A stretch of 64,000 nt of DNA from a methanotrophic endosymbiont of Bathymodiolus puteoserpentis (Logatchev) (GTDB lineage: Bacteria; Pseudomonadota; Gammaproteobacteria; Methylococcales; Methylomonadaceae): the NCBI RefSeq assembly GCF_900128525.1, contig NZ_FQTQ01000063.1, positions 42,100 through 106,099 of the forward strand, read 5' to 3'. Positions within the stretch are counted from its first letter, which is position 1, and each line of letters begins with the position of its first letter. A model generated the notes under the pieces. The model saw nothing but the letters and a program-made list of their open reading frames with translations, ran no database searches and was not told the origin of the DNA. A program made the translations under genes and the position numbers. Shown here piece by piece: positions 55,441 to 64,000 of this stretch.

Positions 55441-57405
55441 TTAATACGTAAGTTCTTTTTTCTGAGTTAAGGGCATTTGCTTAAAATAATGTTTAGTCAC
55501 CAGTCGAACTGAAAGGTCAATGGTTACCGTTGTGCTTAATTTATTGCTTAAATATTGCTCAAAGGCCAGCAGTGTTTGTGGGGTAGGTGTGCTAGTGGTA
55601 ATTAAGTCACCATTGATTCTCATAGGTGTACCTAAGCGAACTTTGATATTTTGTAGTTGTTGTATTTGACCGTTAATTTTATAGTTCTGGCTAAGTAGTT
55701 GTTTTTTGACCTCCGCAATCGTTTGCATATTGGAGAAAGATAAAACTAATGGCACGGAAATAATTGCGACCATAAAAATAGAGAGAGCAATGCCTTTTTT
55801 GGCGCGTGAAAAAGGGGCAAAACCAATAGCCATAAAAGATACACCGGCAGCCATAATAATACCGGTTAAGTTGGTTAGAAATAACAACATCGCACCATAA
55901 AAAACATCGAAATTCAGCCAGCCGATACCAATGCCGGAAACACATAAAGGCGGCACCAAGGCAACCGCAATAGCCACGCCTGGCAAACTTTTGGCAATAT
56001 TCTCACGGGCGTTGGCAAAGGCACCCGCTATGCCTGAAAGTACGGCAACCAGTAGGTCTAATGTCGATGGGTGTAATCGACCTTCAATTTCATTTGTGAT
56101 TTCTTGAAATGGCAAGATAAAAGCCATCACGGCGGATAGAGAAAGGGCAATAAACATGCCTGTTAATAAAGTGCTAAATGAACTTCGACTTAAATCGGAA
56201 TCTGAACGCAATAAGCCCATAGATGAGGAAATAATAGGCGACATTAATGGCGCTAAAACCATGGCACCAATCACTATTGAGGGGCTGTTGAGAAATAAGC
56301 CCAAGGTTGCTAATAAGGCACTTAATACCATTAATAGCACAAAAGTGCTGGTGGTTTGAGCATTTTCTTTTAAGGCTAGGAAAAGATCCTTAAAGTCAGA
56401 TTCGAGGGCGTGCGTAAAAAAAGGCAGTGTAGTGCTTAAATATTTAATGCGACTATCTTGTTGTGGGAGGTGTTCGCAAACTACATTTTCTTTATCATCG
56501 GTATACTGTTGAGTGTCGCGAAACTTCTCACCGGCATTAACTTTGACACCTTCGTTGAGTACTTCTATATATAACTCACGGGTTGTTAACGGCTTATTGT
56601 TGACTAGAAAATGGGTATCGACAGGTGATTTAACCGTTAATGAGGCAGTACGAATATAGCCTAGCTGTTGGGGGACATGTTTTTTCTGAGTCGTTGCTAA
56701 AAATGATGAAGATAACCGTAGATAGGACAGAATAGACTGCGGGGCAAATAAAGCAATAGAAATACGCCTGTCGCGCAATGAGATGGATTCCTCAAATAAA
56801 TCAGTAAGTGGGCCATTTCTATGGAAGTCTAGCAAGACCATGCCTGTAATGGCCGTCGAAATAGTTTTCCCCTTTGCTGTTATTAAAGTCACGGGGTGTG
56901 GCGTTAGAGAAAACGCATGGATAATACGATTTACTTGAAATTTAAATTTGGCGAAGGCAGTGAATTCTCGGCTATCACCCATGAATTCAGCCATTGCTGT
57001 TTGGTTCTCTAGGTTAACACCGTTGGTGATAACTTTTTTATTACAAACAATGATATCAATAGACAGCGGGTCGTCTTGTAAAGCAATTTCTAGGCAGGCA
57101 TCAAAGTTTTTTGGTAATTCTAAGCTTTTATAGAATTGACAGGGTGGATCGTTGGCAATTGGCAAAAAACCGAGGGACATTTGTTGTTGCTCGGCAAATA
57201 ACAGAATATGTGGATAATCTTTTTGTTCAACCCAGACTAGGGCGTGACTTAGGTTATCTTGAATAGAAATAGTCGATAAATTTGCGAGCTTTATTTTATA
57301 GACTTCAATGTCTAGCTCAGCGATTAGTGAGTGATTAAGCACATCCTCTAATTGCTCTTCTACGCAAGGGGCATAAATGAAATATACTTTTTTCAGTAAA
57401 GTCAT
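55441..57405 (-). CDS. TIGR00341-type (DUF389) membrane protein
   Basis: 654 residues. The N-terminal ~300 residues form a soluble region partly resembling diacylglycerol-kinase catalytic domains (VITAKGKTISTAITGMVLL). The C-terminal DUF389 membrane domain has SPSIVIGAMVLAPLMSPIISSSMGLL and PGVAIAVALVPPLCVSGIGIGW over about five or six helices. The function is unknown. It appears as a single-gene unit. Confidence 0.87.
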   Translation of the reverse strand: MTLLKKVYFIYAPCVEEQLEDVLNHSLIAELDIEVYKIKLANLSTISIQDNLSHALVWVEQKDYPHILLFAEQQQMSLGFLPIANDPPCQFYKSLELPKNFDACLEIALQDDPLSIDIIVCNKKVITNGVNLENQTAMAEFMGDSREFTAFAKFKFQVNRIIHAFSLTPHPVTLITAKGKTISTAITGMVLLDFHRNGPLTDLFEESISLRDRRISIALFAPQSILSYLRLSSSFLATTQKKHVPQQLGYIRTASLTVKSPVDTHFLVNNKPLTTRELYIEVLNEGVKVNAGEKFRDTQQYTDDKENVVCEHLPQQDSRIKYLSTTLPFFTHALESDFKDLFLALKENAQTTSTFVLLMVLSALLATLGLFLNSPSIVIGAMVLAPLMSPIISSSMGLLRSDSDLSRSSFSTLLTGMFIALSLSAVMAFILPFQEITNEIEGRLHPSTLDLLVAVLSGIAGAFANARENIAKSLPGVAIAVALVPPLCVSGIGIGWLNFDVFYGAMLLFLTNLTGIIMAAGVSFMAIGFAPFSRAKKGIALSIFMVAIISVPLVLSFSNMQTIAEVKKQLLSQNYKINGQIQQLQNIKVRLGTPMRINGDLITTSTPTPQTLLAFEQYLSNKLSTTVTIDLSVRLVTKHYFKQMPLTQKKELTY

Positions 57406-57457
57406 GTTTTAAATATGGAGTTTCATTAAAAAAATAGTATAATTTTTTGGTTGATAT

Positions 57458-58084
57458 TTATTTTTCCAAGGATTCTAGCTGCTTCCAGCGGTTAACAATT
57501 TTGCAAAAGATTTCTGCTGTTTGTTTCGCATCGTACAGTGCCGAGTGAGCCAGTTCATTATTCCATTCTATACCTGCTGCTTTGCCTATTTGAGCTAGCA
57601 CTGTCTGTTTGTACATTAGGCCACCTAAAGTAGCGGTATCAAAAGAGCTGAAAGGATGAAATGGGCTGCGTTTTATTTTTGTACGTGCAATGGCTGCATT
57701 AAGAAAAGTAATATCAAAAGTTGGGTTATGACCAACGAGAATAGCGCGCGTGCATTCATTGCGCTTAACTGCATTTTTTATAGGTGTAAATAGTTTTCCT
57801 AGTGCTTCTTTTTCTGTTATTGCCATACGGAAAGGGTGGTAGGGATCAATGCCTGTGAATTTTAAGGCCGCTGGGTCTAAAATAGAGTTCTCAAAAGGAA
57901 TGATATGCGCAGAGTGGCTTTCCGTGATGACTAGTTCTTCATTGTCATCATACTCAACAATCACGGCGGCTATTTCTAATAAAGGGTGTTTTTTAGCATC
58001 AAATCCTGCTGTTTCTATATCAACAATTACGGGTAAATACCCTCTGAAGCGTTCTTTCATTAGTTGCTTAACAACGGTTGTCAT
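57458..58084 (-). CDS. rnt: Ribonuclease T
   Basis: 208 residues, DEDDh exonuclease: D and E in VIVDIETAGFD, D in HNPTFD, H and D in HSALYDAKQTA. It trims 3' ends of tRNA and other stable RNA. It is of normal length and stands alone. Confidence 0.95.
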   Translation of the reverse strand: MTTVVKQLMKERFRGYLPVIVDIETAGFDAKKHPLLEIAAVIVEYDDNEELVITESHSAHIIPFENSILDPAALKFTGIDPYHPFRMAITEKEALGKLFTPIKNAVKRNECTRAILVGHNPTFDITFLNAAIARTKIKRSPFHPFSSFDTATLGGLMYKQTVLAQIGKAAGIEWNNELAHSALYDAKQTAEIFCKIVNRWKQLESLEK

Positions 58085-58340
58085 GATGCTAAAATAATAA
58101 ATTGTTAGGAAAAATATGCTATGTTACGCGAACTTTCTATACGAACCTAGAAAAATCAGTTGCTCATGGATTCTAGCACAAGCTCTTGATTCTACCGTAC
58201 TTCCAAAAAATCTTCACTTAGCCTAAGAATTTTTTGTAAGCACTGTGCAATCTATCTTGCACTATAAATTCGCGCTTAATTGATTTTTCTGAGATGAATA
58301 AATTTTTAACCCGTATTTTATTGGGTAATTTAGGTAAATA
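58085..58340. other. Intergenic region between rnt and mlaA
   Basis: 256 bp with no gene; it must hold the divergent promoters. A weak AT-rich stem (AAAAAATCTT/AAGAATTTTTT) lies near 58205-58233. Confidence 0.4.
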
Positions 58341-59105
58341 ATGAAAAATAAAATTAAAAAATACCAATGGGTACTAGGTATATGTTTACTGCCAGCCTGT
58401 ACCGTGGTGCCGCATACTGATCCTGTTGACCCTTGGGAAGGGATGAACCGTGATATTATGCAATTTAACGATAAGCTTGATAAAGATGTGCTTAAACCTC
58501 TGGCTAAAGGCTATCAATGGATAACGCCTGAGTTTATGGACGTGGGTATTACTAATTTCTTTTCTAATTTAAGAGATATTGGCGTTAGCGTTAATGATTT
58601 TTTACAGGCAAAACCAAAGCAAGGTAGTATGGATATAGCTCGATTTGTCGTTAATAGTACCGTAGGTGTGGCTGGGTTTATTGATGTGGCTACTTTAATA
58701 GACTTGCCTAAACATGATGAAGATTTTGGCCAAACATTAGGTGTATGGGGTGTACCCATGGGGCCTTATTTTGTTTTGCCTTTTTATGGGCCAAGCTCGG
58801 TGAGAGGCGTTGGTGGGCGAGCAGGCGATATGGCTTTACATCCGCTAACCTATACTGTCCTTTTTGCAAATCCTGCCGTGGGTTGGGGAGCTGTTGGTGC
58901 ACGTACATTAGATGTAATTGATGAACGAGCAGATTTTTTAGATGCAGAAGCGGCTGCTTCAGAAGCCGCTGTGGATAGATACTTATTTTTCCGTTCTGCC
59001 TATATACAGCGTAGAAAATATTTGGTCAATGATGGGGCTGCACAGCCGCTAGATCTTGAGGGTATAGATGATGAGTCGTTATATGATGGTTTAGAGTTTG
59101 AGTAA
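58341..59105 (+). CDS. mlaA: MlaA (VacJ) family outer-membrane lipoprotein
   Basis: 254 residues with lipobox LLPAC, then the MlaA core: DPWEGMNRDIMQFNDKLDKDVLKPLAKGYQ, VGVAGFIDVATLIDLPKHDEDFGQTLGVWG and GPYFVLPFYGPSSVRG. It removes misplaced phospholipids from the outer membrane to the Mla pathway. The other mla genes are not in the window. The acidic C-terminal tail is common. Confidence 0.95.
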   Translation: MKNKIKKYQWVLGICLLPACTVVPHTDPVDPWEGMNRDIMQFNDKLDKDVLKPLAKGYQWITPEFMDVGITNFFSNLRDIGVSVNDFLQAKPKQGSMDIARFVVNSTVGVAGFIDVATLIDLPKHDEDFGQTLGVWGVPMGPYFVLPFYGPSSVRGVGGRAGDMALHPLTYTVLFANPAVGWGAVGARTLDVIDERADFLDAEAAASEAAVDRYLFFRSAYIQRRKYLVNDGAAQPLDLEGIDDESLYDGLEFE

Positions 59106-59159
59106 GTAACAGTAGCCGTTGTTTTTTAATGTCCGCTACTGTTTAATTTATATCGGGAA

Positions 59160-60203
59160 TTAATCTTTTAATTTCCAGTGTAGAGTTTCCCCTGCTTTTA
59201 GCGGTGTTAATTGTAAACCTTTAGCGATAGAGTAACTAGCCGGTACCTGCCAGTCAGTTTTTTCCAAGGTGATTTTCTTGGTGTTACGCGGCAACTCATA
59301 AAAATCTGCACCATAAAAACTGGCAAATCCTTCTAATTTATCTAAAGCATTAGCCTGCTCAAAGGCTTCAGCGTAAAGTTCTAGCGCACCATAAGCTGAG
59401 TAGCAGCCAGCACAACCACAGCTGTTTTCTTTTAAATGTTGCATATGTGGTGCGCTGTCTGTGCCTAAGAAGAATTTAGGGTTGCCACTGGTCGCAGCTT
59501 CAACTAAAGCTAAACGATGCGTTTCTCGTTTCAATATAGGTAAGCAGTAATAGTGGGGTTTAATGCCACCCACTAAAATCGCATTGCGGTTATAAAGTAA
59601 ATGTTGCGGAGTAATTGTTGCGCCTATATTGGGCGGGGCTTCCTGTACAAACTGTACAGCTTCACGTGTGGTAACATGTTCAAGTACAATACGTAAGGTA
59701 GGAAAGCTCTGATGGATGACGCGCAGTTTTTGGTCAATAAAGAGACGTTCGCGGTCGAAAATATCAACTTCGGCATCGGTGACTTCGCCATGTATCAATA
59801 AAGGTAAGTGGTATTTTTCCATGGCCTCGAACACTGGAAATATGGCCTGTAAGTCGGTTACACCTTGATTAGAGTTAGTTGTTGCGCCTGCTGGATATAA
59901 TTTAAAGGCATATACTGCAGCTGATTCGGCGGCTTTTTTTACCTCTTCAATAGTCGTGCTATTGGTTAGGTAAAGCACCATTAGTGGGGTAAATTCATAT
60001 GCACTAGAGGTTGCTTTTTGAATTTCTTGCTGATAGCAGAGTGCTTGTTCAGTATTAGTGACTGGGGGTTGTAGGTTAGGCATGATAATGGCACGAGCAA
60101 ACTGTCTAGCCGTGTGATTAATGACTGTTTTGAGCATGTCGCCAGTGCGTACATGTAAGTGCCAGTCATCAGGTTGAGTAAGGATTAATTGTTGCATTGT
60201 CAT
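59160..60203 (-). CDS. pyrC: Dihydroorotase
   Basis: 347 residues, class II PyrC type. Metal ligands DWHLHVRTG at the start, a carbamylated lysine in FKLYPAGAT, HGEV, and LGTDSAPH near residue 245. It closes carbamoyl-aspartate to dihydroorotate in pyrimidine synthesis. Normal length, stand-alone gene. Confidence 0.97.
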   Translation of the reverse strand: MTMQQLILTQPDDWHLHVRTGDMLKTVINHTARQFARAIIMPNLQPPVTNTEQALCYQQEIQKATSSAYEFTPLMVLYLTNSTTIEEVKKAAESAAVYAFKLYPAGATTNSNQGVTDLQAIFPVFEAMEKYHLPLLIHGEVTDAEVDIFDRERLFIDQKLRVIHQSFPTLRIVLEHVTTREAVQFVQEAPPNIGATITPQHLLYNRNAILVGGIKPHYYCLPILKRETHRLALVEAATSGNPKFFLGTDSAPHMQHLKENSCGCAGCYSAYGALELYAEAFEQANALDKLEGFASFYGADFYELPRNTKKITLEKTDWQVPASYSIAKGLQLTPLKAGETLHWKLKD

Positions 60204-60346
60204 TACCTTTAAGATAAGTAAAAGTGAAATAAATTGCTTGTATACTATCTTATTATTAAAATAGTCGGTTAATTTTGGGTTAGTATCTTGAAAAAAGGCG
60301 AAACAGTCGCCATATTTTTAGTTATTTTCCTCTTTTGGAGTAGCAA

Positions 60347-60592
60347 ATGCCAATTTATGAATATCAGTGTCAAGCTTGCGGTTATGAGCATGAAGCTTTG
60401 CAAAAAATAAGTGCAGAACCACTGACTACTTGTCCTGCGTGTAACAAATCTGAATTAAAGAAAAAGATTTCAGCAGCAGGCTTTCGCTTAAAAGGTTCGG
60501 GCTGGTATGAAACTGATTTTAAAAGCGGTAATAAGAAAAATGTAGTGGATACTAAAAAGCCTGCTGCAACTGCCGACAGTTCAAAGGATTAA
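60347..60592 (+). CDS. FmdB-family zinc ribbon protein
   Basis: 81 residues. MPIYEYQCQACGYEHE with a second pair CPAC forms the zinc ribbon, followed by the usual KKKISAAGFRLKGSGWYETDFK. It is upstream of aspS, as in many proteobacteria. The regulatory role implied by the family name is not proven. Confidence 0.93.
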   Translation: MPIYEYQCQACGYEHEALQKISAEPLTTCPACNKSELKKKISAAGFRLKGSGWYETDFKSGNKKNVVDTKKPAATADSSKD

Positions 60593-60675
60593 GTCTGAAC
60601 AATTCAAAATACGAGCTTGAGTGAGTTATTATTTAAGCCATTACCTTAACTTTTTAGATTAAATAGAGAAAAACT

Positions 60676-62466
60676 ATGCGTACCCACAAGTGCGGAGAAT
60701 TAAACAAAGAAAACTTAGGTGAAGCTGTAGAACTGTGCGGCTGGGTACATAGACGACGTGACCATGGCGGCGTTATCTTTATTGATTTAAGAGATCGTGC
60801 AGGCTTAGTGCAAGTCGTCTTTAACCCCGAATCAGAAGAGACGTTTGCGCTTGCTGAAAGTGTGCGTAGTGAATACGTATTACGTGTTGAAGGGGTTGTT
60901 AGAGATCGTTTGGAAGGTACGGTTAATTCCAATATGGCGACGGGCGAGGTTGAGGTTTTAGTGCATCATATTGAGGTGTTGAACGAATCGGAAACACCAC
61001 CATTCCCGATTGAAAGTGATATTGAAGTGAATGAAGAAATGCGTTTACGTTATCGTTATATTGATTTGCGTAAAACGGCGATGTTAAGAAATATGACGAT
61101 GCGTAGAGATGTGACGCGCAATGTACGTAATTTTTTGGATGCGCAAGATTTCTTTGAAATGGAAACGCCTATTTTAACTAAGGCAACGCCGGAAGGGGCG
61201 CGAGATTATATTGTTCCTAGTCGAACTCACCCGAATAATTTTTTTGCTTTACCGCAATCACCGCAGCTGTATAAGCAACTGTTAATGATAGCGGGTATGG
61301 ATAAGTATTATCAAATTGTACGTTGTTTCCGTGATGAAGATCTACGTGCAGATAGGCAGCCTGAATTTACGCAATTAGATATTGAAACTTCATTTATGAA
61401 TGAAGATAAAATCATGGCCGTGATGGAAGATATGATGCGTGGCTTATTCAAGGATGTGATTGATGTTGATTTAGGGGATAAATTCCCACAAATGACCTAT
61501 GCAGAAGCGATGTCGCGTTTTGGTTCGGACAAGCCTGATTTGCGTATTCCGTTAGAATTAGTTGATATTGCTGAGGAAATGAAAGACGTAGACTTTAAAG
61601 TTTTCTCTGGTCCAGCAAATGATCCTAAAGGGCGTGTTGCCGCTTTAAGAGTTCCAAAGGGCTCATCATTGAGCCGTAAAGATATTGATGTATATACTAA
61701 ATTTGTTAGTATTTATGGTGCACGCGGATTAGCTTATATTAAAGTTAATGATCGTGATGCCGGTATTGATGGGTTGCAATCACCGATTGTAAAATTTGCT
61801 CCTGCAGAAGTTTGGGAGGCTGTTTTAGAAAAAACAGGTGCACAAACGGGAGATTTGATTTTCTTTGGTGCAGATAAAACCAATATTGTCAATGAAGCTT
61901 TAGGTGCATTACGGGTCAAAATAGGTCTGGATTTAGACTTATTAGAAGGTGAATGGAAGCCATTGTGGGTCATAGATTTCCCAATGTTTGAATGGGATGA
62001 GAAAGGCCAGCGATGGAATGCAATTCATCACCCCTTTACTGCGCCGAGTTGCACTGAAGAAGAATTGAAAGCGAACCCAGGAGCCGCATTATCTCGTGCT
62101 TATGACTTAGTTTTAAATGGTACAGAAGTCGGAGGTGGTTCGATTCGTATTAATAAGACAGCAATGCAGTCTACTGTTCTAGATATTTTAGGTATCGGTG
62201 AGCAAGAGGCGAATGATAAGTTTGGTTTCTTATTAGAGGCCTTAAAGTATGGCTGCCCTCCGCATGGCGGTATGGCTTACGGTTTAGATCGTTTAGTGAT
62301 GCTAATGACGGGGTCAAGTTCTATTCGTGAAGTGATTGCTTTTCCTAAAACGCAATCAGCAGCTTGTCCTTTAGTGGATGCGCCTGCCATTGTGAACGAA
62401 GCGCAGCTAAAAGAATTGAATATTAAGCATCATAAAATAGTAAAAGACGAAGTTAGCGCTCAGTAA
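60676..62466 (+). CDS. aspS: Aspartyl-tRNA synthetase
   Basis: 596 residues, bacterial type with an N-terminal OB-fold ([24 protein letters not shown]), class II motifs [20 protein letters not shown] and [17 protein letters not shown], and an inserted GAD domain. Normal length. It may be co-transcribed with the upstream fmdB-type gene and nadA lies 69 bp downstream beyond a terminator. Confidence 0.97.
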   Translation: MRTHKCGELNKENLGEAVELCGWVHRRRDHGGVIFIDLRDRAGLVQVVFNPESEETFALAESVRSEYVLRVEGVVRDRLEGTVNSNMATGEVEVLVHHIEVLNESETPPFPIESDIEVNEEMRLRYRYIDLRKTAMLRNMTMRRDVTRNVRNFLDAQDFFEMETPILTKATPEGARDYIVPSRTHPNNFFALPQSPQLYKQLLMIAGMDKYYQIVRCFRDEDLRADRQPEFTQLDIETSFMNEDKIMAVMEDMMRGLFKDVIDVDLGDKFPQMTYAEAMSRFGSDKPDLRIPLELVDIAEEMKDVDFKVFSGPANDPKGRVAALRVPKGSSLSRKDIDVYTKFVSIYGARGLAYIKVNDRDAGIDGLQSPIVKFAPAEVWEAVLEKTGAQTGDLIFFGADKTNIVNEALGALRVKIGLDLDLLEGEWKPLWVIDFPMFEWDEKGQRWNAIHHPFTAPSCTEEELKANPGAALSRAYDLVLNGTEVGGGSIRINKTAMQSTVLDILGIGEQEANDKFGFLLEALKYGCPPHGGMAYGLDRLVMLMTGSSSIREVIAFPKTQSAACPLVDAPAIVNEAQLKELNIKHHKIVKDEVSAQ

Positions 62467-62473
62467 TATGAGC

Positions 62474-62504
62474 AGGGGACGGGTATTTTTCGCCCCCGTT
62501 TTTT
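62474..62504 (+). terminator. Rho-independent terminator after aspS
   Basis: A GC-rich stem (ACGGG with CCCCGT) is followed by TTTTTT. It is close behind the aspS stop. Confidence 0.7.
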
Positions 62505-62535
62505 ACATATTGTCTTACACCTTAGAATAAATGTT

Positions 62536-63627
62536 ATGACAACAGCATACTCGATACAAGATTACGCATTACTTTCTGATGAAGAATGCGCCGTAAAAAT
62601 TCAAGCAGCCAAAACAATACTGGGTAAACGTTGTATTGTTTTAGGTCATCATTATCAACGTGATGAGGTTTTTCAACACGCTGATATTTCAGGTGATTCA
62701 TTGAAATTATCCAAAGAGGCTGCAGAATCCGATGCTGAGTATATCGTCTTTTGCGGTGTACATTTTATGGCGGAAGTGGCAGATATTTTGTCGCGTCCTG
62801 AGCAAATTGCTATTTTGCCTGATTTAGCGGCGGGTTGTTCGATGGCAGATATGGCGAACAAGGTGAATGTGCAGCGTTGCTGGGATGAACTGGCGACCGT
62901 TATTGATGTCGAAAATGAAGTGACCCCCGTGACTTATATTAATTCAGCTGCTGATTTAAAAGCCTTTTGTGGACAACACGAGGGGATAGTGTGCACCTCT
63001 TCTAATGCGCAAAAGATTCTGGAATGGAGTTTTGCTAAGCGTGAAAAAATTCTATTTTTCCCTGACCAGCATTTAGGCCGTAATACGGCTTTTCAAATGG
63101 GTATTCCGTTAGAAGACATGGTGGTCTGGAATTTTAATAAGCCAATGGGGGGCTTAACAACTGAGCAGGTTCGCAATGCGAAAATGATTCTTTGGGGAGG
63201 ATATTGTTCTGTGCATCAGTTTTTTCAGCCAGAACAAATTGATGCTTTTTTAGAACGTTATCCAGAAACTAAAGTTATTGCTCATCCTGAAGCCTGTTTT
63301 GAGGTGTGCCAAAAAGCTGACTATATTGGCTCTACAGAATATATTTTAAAAACAGTACGTGAAGCTGAGCCTAATACGCGTTGGTTAGTCGCTACAGAAT
63401 TAAATCTAGTTAATCGCTTACATGAAGAATGTCAGGCGCAAGGTAAAAATGTGCATTTTATGTCGCCTGCATTAAGTATGTGTTCGACTATGTTCCGTAC
63501 CGATCCACAGCATTTAGCTTGGATATTAGAAAACTTAGCGGCAGGCCATGTTGTTAATCAAATCAGTGTAGCGCCGGAAGAAGCAGAATTTGCCAAAATT
63601 GCTTTAGATAATATGCTGGCTCTATAG
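62536..63627 (+). CDS. nadA: Quinolinate synthase
   Basis: 363 residues. HHYQRDEV, SGDSLKLSKEAA and VCGVH-like FCGVHFMAE in the first domain, the cluster cysteine positions in LAAGCSMAD, HPEACFEVC, and SPALSMCSTM. It makes quinolinate from iminoaspartate and dihydroxyacetone phosphate in NAD synthesis and carries a [4Fe-4S] cluster. Full length. Confidence 0.97.
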   Translation: MTTAYSIQDYALLSDEECAVKIQAAKTILGKRCIVLGHHYQRDEVFQHADISGDSLKLSKEAAESDAEYIVFCGVHFMAEVADILSRPEQIAILPDLAAGCSMADMANKVNVQRCWDELATVIDVENEVTPVTYINSAADLKAFCGQHEGIVCTSSNAQKILEWSFAKREKILFFPDQHLGRNTAFQMGIPLEDMVVWNFNKPMGGLTTEQVRNAKMILWGGYCSVHQFFQPEQIDAFLERYPETKVIAHPEACFEVCQKADYIGSTEYILKTVREAEPNTRWLVATELNLVNRLHEECQAQGKNVHFMSPALSMCSTMFRTDPQHLAWILENLAAGHVVNQISVAPEEAEFAKIALDNMLAL

Positions 63628-63753
63628 TTTGCTTACCTAGTACAGTGCCTTTGATTTGTGATATAAAAACAGCATCAATCTATTTCTAATGAATGAATAA
63701 CCTTATTATTTTATCGCTTATTTCGATCGCGTAGTTATTCGTAGCTTATTTCA

Positions 63754-63800
63754 AAAAAGCCTTATTCCTGAGTATTTTATCGGGGATGAGGCTTTTTTTT
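63754..63800 (+). terminator. Rho-independent terminator of nadA
   Basis: AAAGCCTTATTCC pairs with GGGGATGAGGCTTT, followed by a T-run. It lies about 130 bp after the nadA stop. Confidence 0.75.
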
Positions 63801-63853
63801 GGTTTTTACTCCAAGTTGCTTATACGTTTGATTTTATTGTTTATGTTTTCTGA

Positions 63854-63864
63854 GGGGGGGGGGG
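63854..63864. repeat. Second homopolymeric G11 tract
   Basis: Eleven G followed by CGG, in the intergenic region after nadA. Same length as the tract at 28234. Confidence 0.9.
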
Positions 63865-64000
63865 CGGTAAATTTTGGCCGCAGTGGGTGACGATAAGTGT
63901 ATTTTTTGTCATTGGTTAATTTATTTGTAACTTCTCATTATCCACAGGCAGCGGCCGCACGGATGACTTCCGATAACGGAGGAATATCGCCTATACCCAA

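Larger units (their letters stand above)
63628..64000. other. Region to the right edge, no supported gene
   Basis: It includes a terminator and a G11 tract (below). On the minus strand, codons 64000 to 63938 stay open and end in TAA (sense ...PPLSEVIRAAACG-stop), which may be the 3' end of a gene outside the window; 20 residues are too few to identify it. Confidence 0.4.

Noticed and set aside
63938..64000. 3' end of a gene at the right edge.
   Set aside because: Only 20 open codons with no recognisable sequence; noted in the regional entry but not called a CDS.

Overview
The window reads as chromosomal DNA of an AT-rich gammaproteobacterium, most likely a methylotroph or methanotroph of the Methylococcales. 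The pointers are a quinoprotein-associated metallohydrolase and SoxYZ-like carrier pair at the left edge (accessory genes of methanol-dehydrogenase-type systems), copper-handling genes, and a gammaproteobacterial housekeeping set (ClpB, RavA-ViaA, EfpL/YeiP, MlaA, RNase T, class-II PyrC). This placement is inference; there is no rRNA or methane monooxygenase gene here.

Layout. 1-1235: the end of a quinoprotein-associated gene pair. 1335-11600 (minus): a tightly coupled ten-gene operon combining the GAK set (ATP-grasp, amphi-Trp protein, HprK-related kinase B) with a CHAD protein, an orphan ParA-type ATPase, a two-TM protein, a PhoU-like/APH kinase fusion, a SixA-Nudix fusion, a second histidine phosphatase and a PPP-like metallophosphatase. 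Its function is unknown; it is the best candidate here for an undescribed system. 12398-15128: a multicopper oxidase and an HMA-TauE/SafE-like membrane protein. 15184-18383: two integron-type gene cassettes without an integrase. The first carries a HEPN-like protein; the second was invaded by an IS91-family element with a frameshifted tyrosine recombinase. The cassette boundaries show the expected R'/R'' complementarity.

18458-28135 (minus): HDOD, RIO kinase, EfpL, ProS, dienelactone hydrolase, Dabb protein, LMW phosphatase, ViaA and RavA. 28245-40229: nitrate assimilation: a DmsB-DmsC-type fusion, a NasA-type nitrate reductase, a PhzF-like protein, NirD and NirB on the minus strand, and a NarK-type transporter plus a PP2C-kinase fusion on the plus strand. 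The nirB-narK intergenic region carries divergent sigma-54 promoters around NtrC-like sites.

40515-47184: DnaJ-like, NlpD-like, ClpB and small membrane proteins, an intact IS4-family element and a 187-bp solo end of the same element lying between two truncated genes. 47296-51763: an RND efflux pair, followed by a MITE-like repeat. 51966-63627: esterase, DsbA-DUF1289 fusion, DUF5610, HbpS/GlcG-like protein, TIGR00341 membrane protein, RNase T, MlaA, PyrC, FmdB, AspS and NadA. I saw no tRNA, rRNA or CRISPR array.
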